A stretch of DNA of 64,000 nucleotides. It comes from Nodosilinea sp. P-1105 (GTDB lineage: Bacteria; Cyanobacteriota; Cyanobacteriia; Phormidesmidales; Phormidesmidaceae). Made by a program: the position numbers and the translations under genes. Below are positions 9,446 to 18,806 of the stretch, piece by piece. The notes under the pieces are model-generated. The model saw only the letters and a program-made list of their open reading frames with translations. It was not told the origin of the DNA and did no database searches. The stretch spans positions 85,183 to 149,182 of the forward strand of contig NZ_SMDQ01000005.1 in assembly GCF_012911975.1 (NCBI RefSeq), written 5' to 3'. Numbering within the stretch: the first letter of the stretch is position 1; each line of letters begins with the position of its first letter.

Positions 9446-10915
9446 ATGGGGGAGCAACCCTTCTTAAATCCGTCCCTGGCCTGGGGACTGCTGGCTGCCT
9501 TTTCACTGTTGTGGGTGGTCTTAGGTTTCTGGTGGGGGCGCAAAAATACCACTGGTACCTCTGATGAATATATGTTTGCCGGGCGCAATATTGGTTTGGC
9601 CCTAACGACGGCGACCCTGATGGCCTCCTGGGTGACGGGCAATACTACCTTATCGGCTCCGGAGATGGGCTATAATCTGGGCCTTTGGGGCATGATTGGC
9701 TATGCCCTGGCCGGGCTAGGATTGCTATTTTTTGCGCCTCTGGCGATTCGCATCAAGCGACTGTTGCCTGCCGGGCATACCAGCGGTGACTTTGTGCGTT
9801 TGCGCTACGGTCGGGCCACCTGGTACCTGTTTTTGTTAATCACTATGGTCTATACCCTGGGATTTTTGATCACCCAGGGGATGGGGGCTGGGCTACTGCT
9901 GGAGGCGCTCTCGGGCATTAACTATACGGTGGGCATGCTGACGGTAATTTCGGTGTCCACCATTTACACGTTGTTTGGCGGCATGCGGGCGGTGGTGGGT
10001 ACTGACTTTATCCAGTCGATGCTGATTATGGCGATTTTAGTGGTAGTGGCGTTTTTGGCCTATACCACCTATGGCACGGCTGAAATTTATGACAGCCTTA
10101 CCGTTGCGGCCCCCGATCGCCTCAACTTTTTACTGCCAGCCGGGTTGTTGTTCGCCTGGAATACTGGTCTTTTCAGCATGGGCGAGATTTTTCAGGGCAA
10201 TATCTGGTGGTCGCGTATTTTCGCCAGTCGCGAGTCGGTGGTGTTTAAGTCATTTATCTTTAGCGGCATTGCCTGGATCACCGTGCCGATTGTCACGGGG
10301 GCGATCGCCTTGGTAGCCCTGGCCCAGGACTTTGATGTCCCTCAGGTGAACATGGTGTTTCCGATTGTGGCGGCCAGGTTGCTGGGCAGTGGCGGGGCGG
10401 TGCTGGTGTTTGTAATTATTTTGTCGTCCCTGGCGTCCACCCTGGACTCGTTGCTGGCGGCCACCGCTGACCTGCTGGCGGAAGACGTTTACCGGCAGAT
10501 GATCAACCCCCAGGCCACGGATCAGCAGTTGCAGCAGGCGACCCGGCTGTTTGTGGTGGTCCTGGGCCTGGCCACCATTGCCCTGTCCTGGAACTATGTC
10601 ACCACCATGTACGGCATGCTGCTGTTGACCGGAGCCCTGGTGGGGTCAACAATCTGGCCGATTGCCTACGGGCTCTACTGGAAGAGCGCTAACCGCCAGG
10701 GGGCGTTTTGGGCCATGCTGTCGGGTTCGGTGGTGGGGTTGACGGCGTACTTTGCGATCGCCCCCTACTGTGCCGCCCTGCTTTCTGCCACTGTTTCCGC
10801 CGTGGTGATGGGGGTTTGGACCCACCTCAAGCCCGAAAACTTTAACTGGCGCACCCTGGCTGAATCGGAATCCCTGACACCCGAATCGGTCCATGCTGGC
10901 GTCCCATCTGTTTAA
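9446..10915 (+). CDS. Sodium:solute symporter (SSS family)
   Basis: 489 residues with about 13 hydrophobic segments. The N-terminal sequence contains the SSS-like TSDEYMFAGRNIG stretch, in a helix arrangement like urea/H+ and Na+/solute symporters (DUR3-like subgroup). The family couples Na+ or H+ entry to uptake of small organic solutes at the plasma membrane. The substrate cannot be read from the sequence. The downstream genes (small membrane protein, unknown protein, N-carbamoyl-D-amino-acid hydrolase) point to a ureido or carbamoyl compound (inference). ATG at 9446 follows a purine-rich GGAGATAGAGAAA. It is probably the first large gene of an operon running to 13209. Confidence 0.9.
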   Translation: MGEQPFLNPSLAWGLLAAFSLLWVVLGFWWGRKNTTGTSDEYMFAGRNIGLALTTATLMASWVTGNTTLSAPEMGYNLGLWGMIGYALAGLGLLFFAPLAIRIKRLLPAGHTSGDFVRLRYGRATWYLFLLITMVYTLGFLITQGMGAGLLLEALSGINYTVGMLTVISVSTIYTLFGGMRAVVGTDFIQSMLIMAILVVVAFLAYTTYGTAEIYDSLTVAAPDRLNFLLPAGLLFAWNTGLFSMGEIFQGNIWWSRIFASRESVVFKSFIFSGIAWITVPIVTGAIALVALAQDFDVPQVNMVFPIVAARLLGSGGAVLVFVIILSSLASTLDSLLAATADLLAEDVYRQMINPQATDQQLQQATRLFVVVLGLATIALSWNYVTTMYGMLLLTGALVGSTIWPIAYGLYWKSANRQGAFWAMLSGSVVGLTAYFAIAPYCAALLSATVSAVVMGVWTHLKPENFNWRTLAESESLTPESVHAGVPSV

Positions 10916-11033
10916 CCCTTAGGCCCTTTCACCCACCGAATCTGGTTCTCACAGCAGGTACCCAATTCATCCTTCTGCCTTCATCCTTCATCCTTCTGCC
11001 TTTCTCTACAAGTCCTGATATTTGGAGAAGCTT

Positions 11034-11285
11034 ATGCAATCCCTATTCCCTAAGTGGCGATCGCTACTGTCCTATGGGGCGATCTCCTGCGCTATCACCC
11101 TGTTCCTGCGGATTCTCACCGGCGTAGCCTTGGCCGCTGACGCCGAGGGGGATGTCCCCACCTGGCTGGCTACCCTGACTACGTTCAATTTGTTTGTCTA
11201 TGGCAGCATGATCGGGCTGACCATTGCCACCCTGGCGATTGTTGGCGTTTGGCTGAAAGAAGTGGCCCAAAAGACGGTCTGGTGA
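11034..11285 (+). CDS. Small two-helix membrane protein next to the symporter
   Basis: 83 residues. I chose ATG 11034 because GGAGAAG lies just upstream; an in-frame TTG at 11022 is less likely. There is a first hydrophobic segment (YGAISCAITLFLRILTGVAL, possibly a signal anchor ending near ADA), a short polar loop, then a second helix (FVYGSMIGLTIATLAIVGVW) and a basic end. The protein is not recognised. Its place between a symporter and catabolic genes, and the small membrane peptide upstream, suggest a transporter accessory subunit, as some transporters have. That role is inference. Confidence 0.7.
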   Translation: MQSLFPKWRSLLSYGAISCAITLFLRILTGVALAADAEGDVPTWLATLTTFNLFVYGSMIGLTIATLAIVGVWLKEVAQKTVW

Positions 11286-11344
11286 ATGCTGCGGTAACGG
11301 TAGCCATAGCGATTAAAAACGTGAGCACAAGAGGCTGAGGTACG

Positions 11345-12286
11345 GTGACAATTGGCATTGGCGCATCGGGGCCGGGGGCAGGACTGGCCGTTTTTCGGGG
11401 GCTACAAGCCGCTGAGGCGGTGGGGCGAGGCTCGATTCGAGGCTTTGCGGTATTCGCGGCGATCATGCCGTCAGGGCAGCTGCTCTATGCCGAAACCCAG
11501 CGGGGAGGCAGCCACACGCTGTTTATCGAGGCCGAAACCACCGGCATTGATCCCACCCCGCAGATACAGCTGGCCACAGCGGCGGCAATTATCTCCAGTG
11601 GCCCTGAGCGGCCGCTGCCCTTGCGACAGTTTTTGGCGGGAGAGGCCCAGGTGGGACTGGTGAGTGGCCATCGGATGCCCAACCGACCAGGACTCTCGGG
11701 CATGGCCCTCAATACTGAGGCCCTCAGCCTGATGGCCCAGGGGCTGCCGGCGGCCTCTGCAGTTCAAAAGGTGCTGGCGGCCAACCCCGATGCCGACGTT
11801 GGGCTGATTGCCATAGATCGAGACGGGGGCATTTATGCCCAAAACTCCCACCGGGTGAGCCAGCGTCCCGATGTGGGCCAGGCCAGTCGCACCCATCCCA
11901 TCACCCCAGCCCAGGTGGCAGTCCTGCACAACGCCATTGATCCGACCCCTTCCTTAGCTGATTTGGTAGCTGATATTGCGATCGCAGAAATGGGTCCCCC
12001 CCCAATCGCCGGTTGGATCACGGTATCGGCCCCGATTCCCGTCATCTACGGCCCTGAAAATCGGATTAGCGTCAATGAAGACGGCATGGCCTATGAGATC
12101 ATGACCACCGATTTGCAGCTCACCCAGGGTCGACAACTGGGGTCTGCAATCTACCTGCATAGCCACGTCCACGCCGCTGATCAGGTGCTGGGTAAAACCC
12201 TGGTCGAGCCATTTTGCACCGTGCAAGACGGTATTCTGACAGAAATGAGTGGCCAAACCACCTTGCGGATTAGTTATACCTCATGA
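11345..12286 (+). CDS. Uncharacterised protein, possibly Ntn-hydrolase-like
   Basis: 313 residues from a GTG start at 11345 (GAGGCTGAGG upstream). It is soluble, with no signal peptide. The N-terminus IGIGASGPGAGLAVFRGL and the central GLSGMALNTEALSLMAQGL followed by ADVGLIAIDRDGGIYAQN recall the alternating strand and helix pattern of Ntn-hydrolase-type proteins (DUF1028 or isoaspartyl-peptidase-like), but I cannot assign a family or a nucleophile. It overlaps the carbamoyl hydrolase gene by 4 bp (ATGA), which argues for translational coupling and a shared pathway. An enzyme or partner acting on the same carbamoyl or ureido substrate is plausible but unproven. Confidence 0.7.
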   Translation: MTIGIGASGPGAGLAVFRGLQAAEAVGRGSIRGFAVFAAIMPSGQLLYAETQRGGSHTLFIEAETTGIDPTPQIQLATAAAIISSGPERPLPLRQFLAGEAQVGLVSGHRMPNRPGLSGMALNTEALSLMAQGLPAASAVQKVLAANPDADVGLIAIDRDGGIYAQNSHRVSQRPDVGQASRTHPITPAQVAVLHNAIDPTPSLADLVADIAIAEMGPPPIAGWITVSAPIPVIYGPENRISVNEDGMAYEIMTTDLQLTQGRQLGSAIYLHSHVHAADQVLGKTLVEPFCTVQDGILTEMSGQTTLRISYTS

Positions 12287-13209
12287 GTAGAGTCATCACC
12301 TTGGGGGCCGCCCAGCTTGGCCCCATCGCCCAATCTGAATCTCGCCAGCAGGTGGTTCAGCGCCTGATCGACCTGATGAAGCAGGCCAAAACCATGGGCT
12401 GCGATCTAGTGGTCTACCCGGAACTGGCCCTGACCACCTTTTTCCCACGCTGGTATATGGCAGATCAGGCGGACATCGACGCCTATTTTGAACGTCAGCT
12501 GCCTGGCCCTGACACCCAGCCCTTGTTTGACCTGGCCGCCCAGCTGGGCATGGGCTTTTGCCTAGGCTATGGTGAACTGGCGGTTGAGGCCGATGGGGTG
12601 CATCACTACAACAGCGCCATTTTGGTTGACAGCCAGGGGGCCATCGTCGGCAAATACCGCAAGATTCACCTGCCTGGCCATAGCGAGCCTGAACCCTGGC
12701 GGGCCTTTCAGCATCTAGAAAAGCGGTACTTTGAGGTTGGTAACCTGGGCTTTCCAGTCTGGCAGGCCTTTGGCGGCACCCTGGGCATGTGTATTTGCAA
12801 TGATCGTCGCTGGCCCGAAACTTACCGGGTGATGGGGTTGCAGGGGGTAGAAATGATCCTGCTGGGCTACAACACGCCCCAGCACAACCCCCACGATCCC
12901 AGTAGCGACCACCTCAACCATTTCCATAATCATCTCTCGATGCAAGCCGGGGCCTACCAAAATGGGACCTGGGTCGTAGGGGTCGCGAAATGTGGGCGGG
13001 AGGAGGACTGCGACATGATTGGCGATAGCGCCATTATTGCTCCTTCTGGTGAGATTGTAGCCAAGGCCCTGACCGTGGGCGATGAGCTGATCGTAGCCCG
13101 CTGCGATCTCGATGCTGGCAAGCCCTACAAAACGACTATCTTTAATTTTGCGGCCCACCGCCGCCCGGAGCACTACGGACTGATTTGCCAACCAATGGGG
13201 ACAGCATGA
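12283..13209 (+). CDS. N-carbamoyl-D-amino-acid hydrolase (nitrilase superfamily)
   Basis: 308 residues, the usual length for this family. The nitrilase triad is clear and falls at the same numbers as in the Agrobacterium enzyme as I recall it: Glu47 (VVYPELALTTFFPRW), Lys127 (GKYRKIHLPG) and Cys172 (GMCICNDRRWPETYR). The ELALTTFFPRW block is characteristic of D-carbamoylases rather than generic nitrilases. The reaction is hydrolysis of N-carbamoyl-D-amino acid to D-amino acid, CO2 and NH3, in the cytoplasm. The start overlaps the preceding gene by 4 bp. In this setting it probably serves nitrogen scavenging. No hydantoinase is present in the window, so the carbamoyl compound may be imported or formed from cyanate. 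Confidence 0.9.
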   Translation: MSRVITLGAAQLGPIAQSESRQQVVQRLIDLMKQAKTMGCDLVVYPELALTTFFPRWYMADQADIDAYFERQLPGPDTQPLFDLAAQLGMGFCLGYGELAVEADGVHHYNSAILVDSQGAIVGKYRKIHLPGHSEPEPWRAFQHLEKRYFEVGNLGFPVWQAFGGTLGMCICNDRRWPETYRVMGLQGVEMILLGYNTPQHNPHDPSSDHLNHFHNHLSMQAGAYQNGTWVVGVAKCGREEDCDMIGDSAIIAPSGEIVAKALTVGDELIVARCDLDAGKPYKTTIFNFAAHRRPEHYGLICQPMGTA

Positions 13210-13330
13210 GGCGGATTACTTCATTAGCCGTAGTTCACCCAGCCCCGAACTTGGCTAACCAGTCATCACGCCTGTTCCGGTTTCCGGGTCACCGAGGCTA
13301 AAATCGAGGGGCATTGCCTCCAGCTTACTA

Positions 13331-16300
13331 ATGACCCAACTCCCCTATGTCTCGCGCCCAGAAGCAGAAGCTTTTCTTGCCGCTTTAGAGGCGGCCCTGA
13401 AAGCGCCTGCCGAGCATCCGGTGGTGTTTCATGTCTATGGCATTGGCGGCGTGGGCAAGTCCACCTTGACCCGCAAGGTAAAAGAAGCCCATCAGGATAA
13501 AGCTAGGGTAGCGACAGTTTCCTTTGGCCTCACAGAAGGAATTGATCAGCCTATTCCCCTAATGGCGAAGCTCTATGGGCAAATCGTTGGCAAAGATGCC
13601 TGGAATCGCGACCCATTTTGGGATAAGTATGACCTGTATTTTGAAACGGTTCACCAGCTTGAAACCCAGCCTGTCTCAGGGCGCGGGACAGTTGACTCTC
13701 AACAGGTGGATCAGGTCAAGCAGTTGTTGCAATTGGGCGTGGAATGGCTCTTACCAGAGCCGGGCAAAAAGGTAATAACGCCCGAGCGCGTCGAGCGCGT
13801 AGTGGATGCCACTGTGGCAGGGCTGTCCTTGAGAGACAGTATGCAGCAGTTGTTGAACCAACACCGGGCCACCCGACGCAACCAGGAACTGCAAACGCTA
13901 ATGCTAGAGCCCCTGCCCCAACTGACCCAAGCCTTTGCGGCGGGGTTGAGCCAGCAAGCCCAGCAACAACCCCTGATTCTGGTGCTGGATACCTACGAGA
14001 AAGTACCCTCTACAGTGGATACCTGGCTATGGCGCACCCTGCTCGGCAATACAGACATCGCCACCAGTAGCACGCGCCTGGTGATCGCAGGACGGCACTG
14101 CATTCGTCGCACCGAGGGCTGGCGGAAGCTGCACCAAGACCGTAATGCCATTTTTGATCGCACCATCGAGCGGTTTGATTTGGCCCAAACCAAGGACTAC
14201 CTGAGCCAGATTAACCTAACCGATGCCGCCCAGGTGGAGCAGATCTTTCAAGTCACCAAGGGGCTGCCCTATTACCTCAACTGGATTCGTGAACAAACGG
14301 AAAAGGGGCAAACGCCTGACTTCTTTCAGGGCAACCAGGAAATCGTGCGGCTGCTATTGCAGGGGCTGAACGAGACGCAAACCTTGTTGGTGCAACTGGC
14401 CGCCTGCTGCTGTTGGTTTAACTCTAAGCTGATTCGCTACCTGACCGAGCAGCACGACCTGGACTTTGCCACCGCCGCCGATGAGCGGCAAAACTGTTTC
14501 GGTTGGTTGACCCAATTATCTTTTGTGGAGCCCGCTGGTCAACACTGGCGACTGGACGACGTCGCCCGCGATATTTTTCGTCAATCCCTGGCCCAGGATG
14601 ATCGAGACAATATTCATCAACAACTGGCTCAGTATTTTGAGAGCCTGTCAGACCAAGAGGTTAATCCCGACACCCCAACCTCAGAGAAGTATCAGAACCC
14701 CGACTGGCTGAACTTACGGGCCGATTACCTGTACCACCTGCTGTTTACCCGCCAAGCCGATGTTCAAACCATTTTCCTCAGCCATCTACTAGAAGCTCGC
14801 TACTTTGGGAAAGATGAGTTGGTGCAGATTCCGCTCAGAGCGATCGAGGCTGAGTTTGAACTCGCTAGCCACCCTCTCCTGAAATACAACACCCAGCGGT
14901 TTTTGCAGAATATTCGTCCAGCTATCAATTATGGCTGGGCTGTGTTAGAAAAAGACTCTCTCCTACTAAATATAAAAACTGAGACGCTGTTAACTGTATT
15001 GGGGCTCAGTAAAGCGGGGGTTGATCAGTCCATTTCCACCTGTTTAATGAACCCTAACCAATTTGAAGGTCTAGCTCGGTTTGCAGCGCTACTGTACAAA
15101 GCTAAACAAAGTGCCGATGACCAAACCTTACCTTGGTTGCGACAGGCTAAAACTCTAGCAGATGAAATTCTAGTACAAGAAACAGCAGAATTTGGCATTA
15201 ACCTTTTTGTTCGTAAATTAGGAGGTGCCTTTTATCAGGAAAAGGCTTTCTCAGAAGCGATTGCTTGCTACGACCGTGCTTTAGACATCAACCCCGATGA
15301 CCTTAGTGCACTAATCGACAAAGGGGATGCGCTAGCTAGTTTAGAATGCTATGAAGAAGCGATTACCTGTAGTGATCGCGCCTTAGCCGTCCAATCTGAT
15401 GTCCCCAATGCGCTTGTTAACAAAGGGTGGGCACTGGCTTGCTTGGGACATTATGAGGAAGCGATCGCCTGCCATGACCTTGCTTTAGATATTAAGCCTG
15501 ACGCCTTCAATGCGCTTAACAACAAGGGAGTTGCATTAACTAGTTTAGAACGCTATGAGGAGGCAATTCCTTGCTACGACCACGCCTTAGCCATTGAACC
15601 CAACGAACCCAAAGTGCTCTTCAACAAAGGATGGGCACTATTTCAATCAGGCTGCTTTGAGGAGGCGCTCACTTACTACGACCGTGCTTTACTCATTAAG
15701 CCTGACTTTCCAGAAGCGCTTGTCAACAAAGGAAACACACTAGCTGAGTTGAGTCGTTTTGAGGAGGCAATCACCTGTTGCGATCGCGCTTTAGCTATAA
15801 AACCTGACGTCTCTGAAGCACTTCTTAACAAGGGGTGGTCACTATATAGCTTGGGCCACTTCGAGGAGGCCATCGCCTGCTATGACTCCGCCTTAGCCAT
15901 AAAATCTAATGTTCCCATCACGCTTAACAACAAAGGGTTAGCGTTATATAGCTTGGGCCGCGAGGAGGAGGCTATTGCCTACTATGACCGCGCCTTAGAC
16001 ATCAACTCCGATGACCCCAAAGTGCTCAATAACAAGGGAAATACACTATTGGCCCTGAAACGCTTTGAGGAAGCGATTTCCTGCTACGATTTGACTTTAG
16101 CTATTAACCCTAAAAATCATCTGGCGCTTATTAATAAAGGTAATGCATTATTGGCACTAGGCCAAACACATAGCGCGATCGACTGCTACGATCACGCCTT
16201 AAACATCAACCCAAACGACTACTTGGCACTTGTCAACAAAGGGAATGTGCTATTAGCCCTAGGACGCTTTGAGGAGGCAATCACCTACAGCGATCGTGCC

Positions 16301-17323
16301 TTAGTCATCAAACCGGATATCTCTGAAGCGCTTGTTAATAAGGGGGTTGCGTTAGCTAGCTTGAAGAGTTTAGAGGAGGCAATTGCTTGCTATGACCGCG
16401 CCTTAGAGATTGAAGCAGACAAGTACGAAGCGCTTGTCAACAAAGGGTTTGCGTTATCGGTTTTGGGCCAAAAGGAAGAGGCCTTTGCCTATTATAATCG
16501 TGTCTTGGATATCAACCCCGATTTCCCTAAAGTACTTCTCAATAAAGGGAATGCGCTATCTGCTTCAGGTCGCAATGATGAAGCGATCACTTTCTACAAC
16601 CATGCCTTAGACATCAAGCCCGACTACCCCGATGCGCTTGTCAATAAAGGAGCAGTGCTATTGATTCTAGAATGCTTTGAAGAAGCGATTGACTGCTGTG
16701 AAGCCGCCTTAGATATCAAACCCAACTTCTATCCAGCACTACTGAATCGAGGAAATGTTTACTTTGCCAATGGTCAATTAGATCAGGCTTTAGCAGACTT
16801 TGATAGAGCCTTAGAGTTACAACCTGAGAACCAGCAACTAATCGCTCAGCGTGCCCTGGTGCGGTTACAAATGGGTGACTCAAGCCAACTTGCTGCAGCA
16901 CAGCAGGCCTTAGCCATGTCTATGGCCGACCCAAAAGTTTTTAATCAAATTCAAACGAATTTTCAGAGAGCACTGGAAGGAGGGCTATCAGAAGTTCAGC
17001 AAAAACTGATGCAGCAAACTGCTGCCAGCTTAAATTCTGAAGGTGACCCTTTTGATCCTGAAGCTTGGCAGGCTCAGATTCAAGAGTATCAAGATTTTGT
17101 CACAGAGCATCAATCGCTGATTCAAAAAAATCCTGAAGCCTGGGGACATTTCGTAGCAGCTATGATGTCTGATGACATTGAAACTACGATCAATCAACTA
17201 CAGGCTGCGATCGATCTCGTGCCTGAGTACAGAGAACTGATACGTGACGACCCCGATTCTTGGGATACCCTGCGCGACGATGAGCGGTTTAGGGCACTGG
17301 TGGAGGGCAGTGATGGAGATTAG
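13331..17323 (+). CDS. P-loop NTPase (STAND-like) with 16 tetratricopeptide repeats
   Basis: 1330 residues. Walker A is GIGGVGKST at 37-45; a Walker B-like LILVLDTYEKV follows, in an AAA/NACHT-type NTPase of about 330 residues. After a helical linker come 16 consecutive 34-residue TPR units (coding about 15220-16830), typically NKGxALxxLGxxEEAIxCYD. The ~270-residue C-terminal tail ends in repeated DDP and DDIE-type acidic helices. TPR arrays bind proteins; STAND NTPases act as ATP-driven switches. No effector domain is visible, so the partner is unknown. The ATG at 13331 lies 121 bp after the hydrolase gene. The repeats are similar enough at DNA level (102-bp unit) to change copy number by recombination. 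Confidence 0.85.
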   Translation: MTQLPYVSRPEAEAFLAALEAALKAPAEHPVVFHVYGIGGVGKSTLTRKVKEAHQDKARVATVSFGLTEGIDQPIPLMAKLYGQIVGKDAWNRDPFWDKYDLYFETVHQLETQPVSGRGTVDSQQVDQVKQLLQLGVEWLLPEPGKKVITPERVERVVDATVAGLSLRDSMQQLLNQHRATRRNQELQTLMLEPLPQLTQAFAAGLSQQAQQQPLILVLDTYEKVPSTVDTWLWRTLLGNTDIATSSTRLVIAGRHCIRRTEGWRKLHQDRNAIFDRTIERFDLAQTKDYLSQINLTDAAQVEQIFQVTKGLPYYLNWIREQTEKGQTPDFFQGNQEIVRLLLQGLNETQTLLVQLAACCCWFNSKLIRYLTEQHDLDFATAADERQNCFGWLTQLSFVEPAGQHWRLDDVARDIFRQSLAQDDRDNIHQQLAQYFESLSDQEVNPDTPTSEKYQNPDWLNLRADYLYHLLFTRQADVQTIFLSHLLEARYFGKDELVQIPLRAIEAEFELASHPLLKYNTQRFLQNIRPAINYGWAVLEKDSLLLNIKTETLLTVLGLSKAGVDQSISTCLMNPNQFEGLARFAALLYKAKQSADDQTLPWLRQAKTLADEILVQETAEFGINLFVRKLGGAFYQEKAFSEAIACYDRALDINPDDLSALIDKGDALASLECYEEAITCSDRALAVQSDVPNALVNKGWALACLGHYEEAIACHDLALDIKPDAFNALNNKGVALTSLERYEEAIPCYDHALAIEPNEPKVLFNKGWALFQSGCFEEALTYYDRALLIKPDFPEALVNKGNTLAELSRFEEAITCCDRALAIKPDVSEALLNKGWSLYSLGHFEEAIACYDSALAIKSNVPITLNNKGLALYSLGREEEAIAYYDRALDINSDDPKVLNNKGNTLLALKRFEEAISCYDLTLAINPKNHLALINKGNALLALGQTHSAIDCYDHALNINPNDYLALVNKGNVLLALGRFEEAITYSDRALVIKPDISEALVNKGVALASLKSLEEAIACYDRALEIEADKYEALVNKGFALSVLGQKEEAFAYYNRVLDINPDFPKVLLNKGNALSASGRNDEAITFYNHALDIKPDYPDALVNKGAVLLILECFEEAIDCCEAALDIKPNFYPALLNRGNVYFANGQLDQALADFDRALELQPENQQLIAQRALVRLQMGDSSQLAAAQQALAMSMADPKVFNQIQTNFQRALEGGLSEVQQKLMQQTAASLNSEGDPFDPEAWQAQIQEYQDFVTEHQSLIQKNPEAWGHFVAAMMSDDIETTINQLQAAIDLVPEYRELIRDDPDSWDTLRDDERFRALVEGSDGD

Positions 17324-17468
17324 ATTTTCTGGTGCCCGGACTCTGCCTGGGCACGTATCTAAGTGGCTCTGCCACAGCTTTGACTAGCGGCCTGCCTGGT
17401 CAATTAGACTCAGCCTGGGCGGATTAGCTAAGACAGAAAAGCGATACGGAAAATTGCTGCTAGAACGC

Positions 17469-17557
17469 CGGTACAGATCCCAGGGTTCTGCCCTGAGATG
17501 TCCTAAAGTTCGCGGCCAATCAGCCTAAGAACCCTGGGATCTTGGCAGTCTGTACCG
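17469..17557. repeat. Long imperfect inverted repeat (hairpin)
   Basis: Arms CGGTACAGA...TCTGTACCG enclose a second pair, GATCCCAGGGTTCT and AGAACCCTGGGATC. It lies between the convergent TPR gene and NTF2-like gene. It may act as a bidirectional terminator or be a small palindromic mobile element; there is no clear T-run. Confidence 0.6.
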
Positions 17558-17576
17558 ATGCTCTAGAGTATTTCGC

Positions 17577-18047
17577 CTAAACCGGGGAGTTGATTAGCCC
17601 TGGGTGGTCCTGGGGGCGAGGGCCAGAGCTATCCCAGTGAAACCGCCGCTCTGACTCAGCGATGGGTTTATCGTTAATGCTGGCTTCCCGCCGCCGCATC
17701 AGCCCGTTTTCAGCAAACTCCCAATTTTCGTTGCCATAGGCCCGGTACCACTGCCCGGCATCATCATGCCATTCATACTGAAAGCGCACAGCAATGCGGT
17801 TGTCCCCAAAAGCCCACATTTCTTTTACCAGTCGATAGTCCAGCTCTTTGTCCCACTTGCGTTGCAAAAAGGCGCGAATCGCCTCCCGACCCTGAAAAAT
17901 CTCCGCCCGATTGCGCCAGTGGCTATCCTCCGTGTAGGCCAGGGCAACGCGATCGGGGTCGCGGCTGTTCCAGGCGTCTTCGGCCATGCGCACTTTGGCG
18001 ATCGCAGTTTCCCGGTCAAAGGGTGGCACCAGGGGTTTCGGGCTCAT
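17577..18047 (-). CDS. NTF2-like protein (DUF1348 / SnoaL-like fold)
   Basis: 156 residues of a cone-like NTF2 fold: helix [20 protein letters not shown], then [17 protein letters not shown], then a strand-rich second half ([24 protein letters not shown]) ending with [14 protein letters not shown]. This is the pattern of the DUF1348 group, small cytoplasmic proteins of unknown activity. The gene is on the same strand as the cyanate operon but 149 bp beyond cynS and separated from it by a hairpin, so co-transcription is uncertain. Confidence 0.8.
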   Translation of the reverse strand: MSPKPLVPPFDRETAIAKVRMAEDAWNSRDPDRVALAYTEDSHWRNRAEIFQGREAIRAFLQRKWDKELDYRLVKEMWAFGDNRIAVRFQYEWHDDAGQWYRAYGNENWEFAENGLMRRREASINDKPIAESERRFHWDSSGPRPQDHPGLINSPV

Positions 18048-18141
18048 AACAATACTCCGTCACAAAAGAACCAAACGTGGAGATAGAAAACCGAAAAACG
18101 GTCTTTCAAAGGCAGGATTGAAGGCCATTGGCCATAGGAAA

Positions 18142-18165
18142 GGCTGTTAGCCATGGCCAACAGCC
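18142..18165. terminator. Near-perfect hairpin downstream of cynS
   Basis: GGCTGTTAGCCAT pairs with ATGGCCAACAGCC with one mismatch, 32 bp past the cynS stop. No T-run follows, so it may be a processing or weak termination site. Confidence 0.4.
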
Positions 18166-18196
18166 CAATGATGCTTGTGAGACAGGGAACGAAAAA

Positions 18197-18640
18197 TTAC
18201 CACTTTTTGTAGGGCAGGAACTTGCCACACATGATGATTTTGACGCGATCGCCCTTGGGGTCCTCTTCTTTTTCTACGTCAATAGTGAAGTCGATGGCGC
18301 TCATGATGCCATCGCCAAACTTTTCATGCACCACGGTTTTGATCGGCATACCGTAGACCTGCATGATTTCATAAAAGCGATAGATCAGCGGATCGGTGGG
18401 AATCACGGGTTCCAGAGACCCCTTGACCGGGCACTCGGTCAGGGGCTCAATCAACGAGGCATCCGCTCCGATCGCTTCAATCATCTTGGTGGCTTCTTCT
18501 TTAGAAGCACTGGCCTGGCGGTAAAACACCGAGGCAATCCACACTTCATCGCAGCCGACTTTGGCTTCTAGGTCGGCAAAGCTGAGACCAGCGGCTTTCT
18601 TGGCTGCCAGCAATTTTTCGGTAATGGCAGGAACGGTCAT
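18197..18640 (-). CDS. cynS: Cyanate hydratase (cyanase)
   Basis: 147 residues from the ATG at 18640 (MTVPAITEK). Longer upstream readings run through a GC-rich hairpin and are not credible. The N-terminal half is the helical HTH-like domain. The C-terminal half carries the active site: Arg88 and Glu91 in [11 protein letters not shown] and Ser114 in GIMSAIDF, matching E. coli Arg96, Glu99 and Ser122 with a constant offset of eight. The enzyme decomposes cyanate with bicarbonate to CO2 and carbamate, hence NH3, in the cytoplasm. It is the last gene of the uptake and hydrolysis operon on this strand. Confidence 0.96.
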   Translation of the reverse strand: MTVPAITEKLLAAKKAAGLSFADLEAKVGCDEVWIASVFYRQASASKEEATKMIEAIGADASLIEPLTECPVKGSLEPVIPTDPLIYRFYEIMQVYGMPIKTVVHEKFGDGIMSAIDFTIDVEKEEDPKGDRVKIIMCGKFLPYKKW

Positions 18641-18725
18641 AGTTAGATCCTCTTGAGTACGTCTTTTGTGCAATTCCGGCCCCCCTCCCTGGGGGAGAGG
18701 GCGGCGGGGTATGAACCCACCCCTA

Positions 18726-18771
18726 CCCCTCCCAGGAGGAGATAAAGGCTGCTGTCCCCTCCTGGGAGGGG
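18726..18771. repeat. Strong inverted repeat between cynD and cynS
   Basis: The 14-bp arms CCCCTCCCAGGAGG and CCTCCTGGGAGGGG are perfect. They sit in the 166-bp gap upstream of cynS and could attenuate, process or stabilise the cynS mRNA. The flanking CCCTCCC and GGGAGAGGG stretches are typical of dispersed cyanobacterial G/C-rich repeats. Confidence 0.65.
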
Positions 18772-18806
18772 TGCCCGCAGGGCGGGGTGGGTTGCAGGGT
18801 CTGCCC

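Noticed and set aside
15220..16830. Regular 102-bp repeats considered as a CRISPR or satellite array
   Set aside because: They encode in-frame TPR units.
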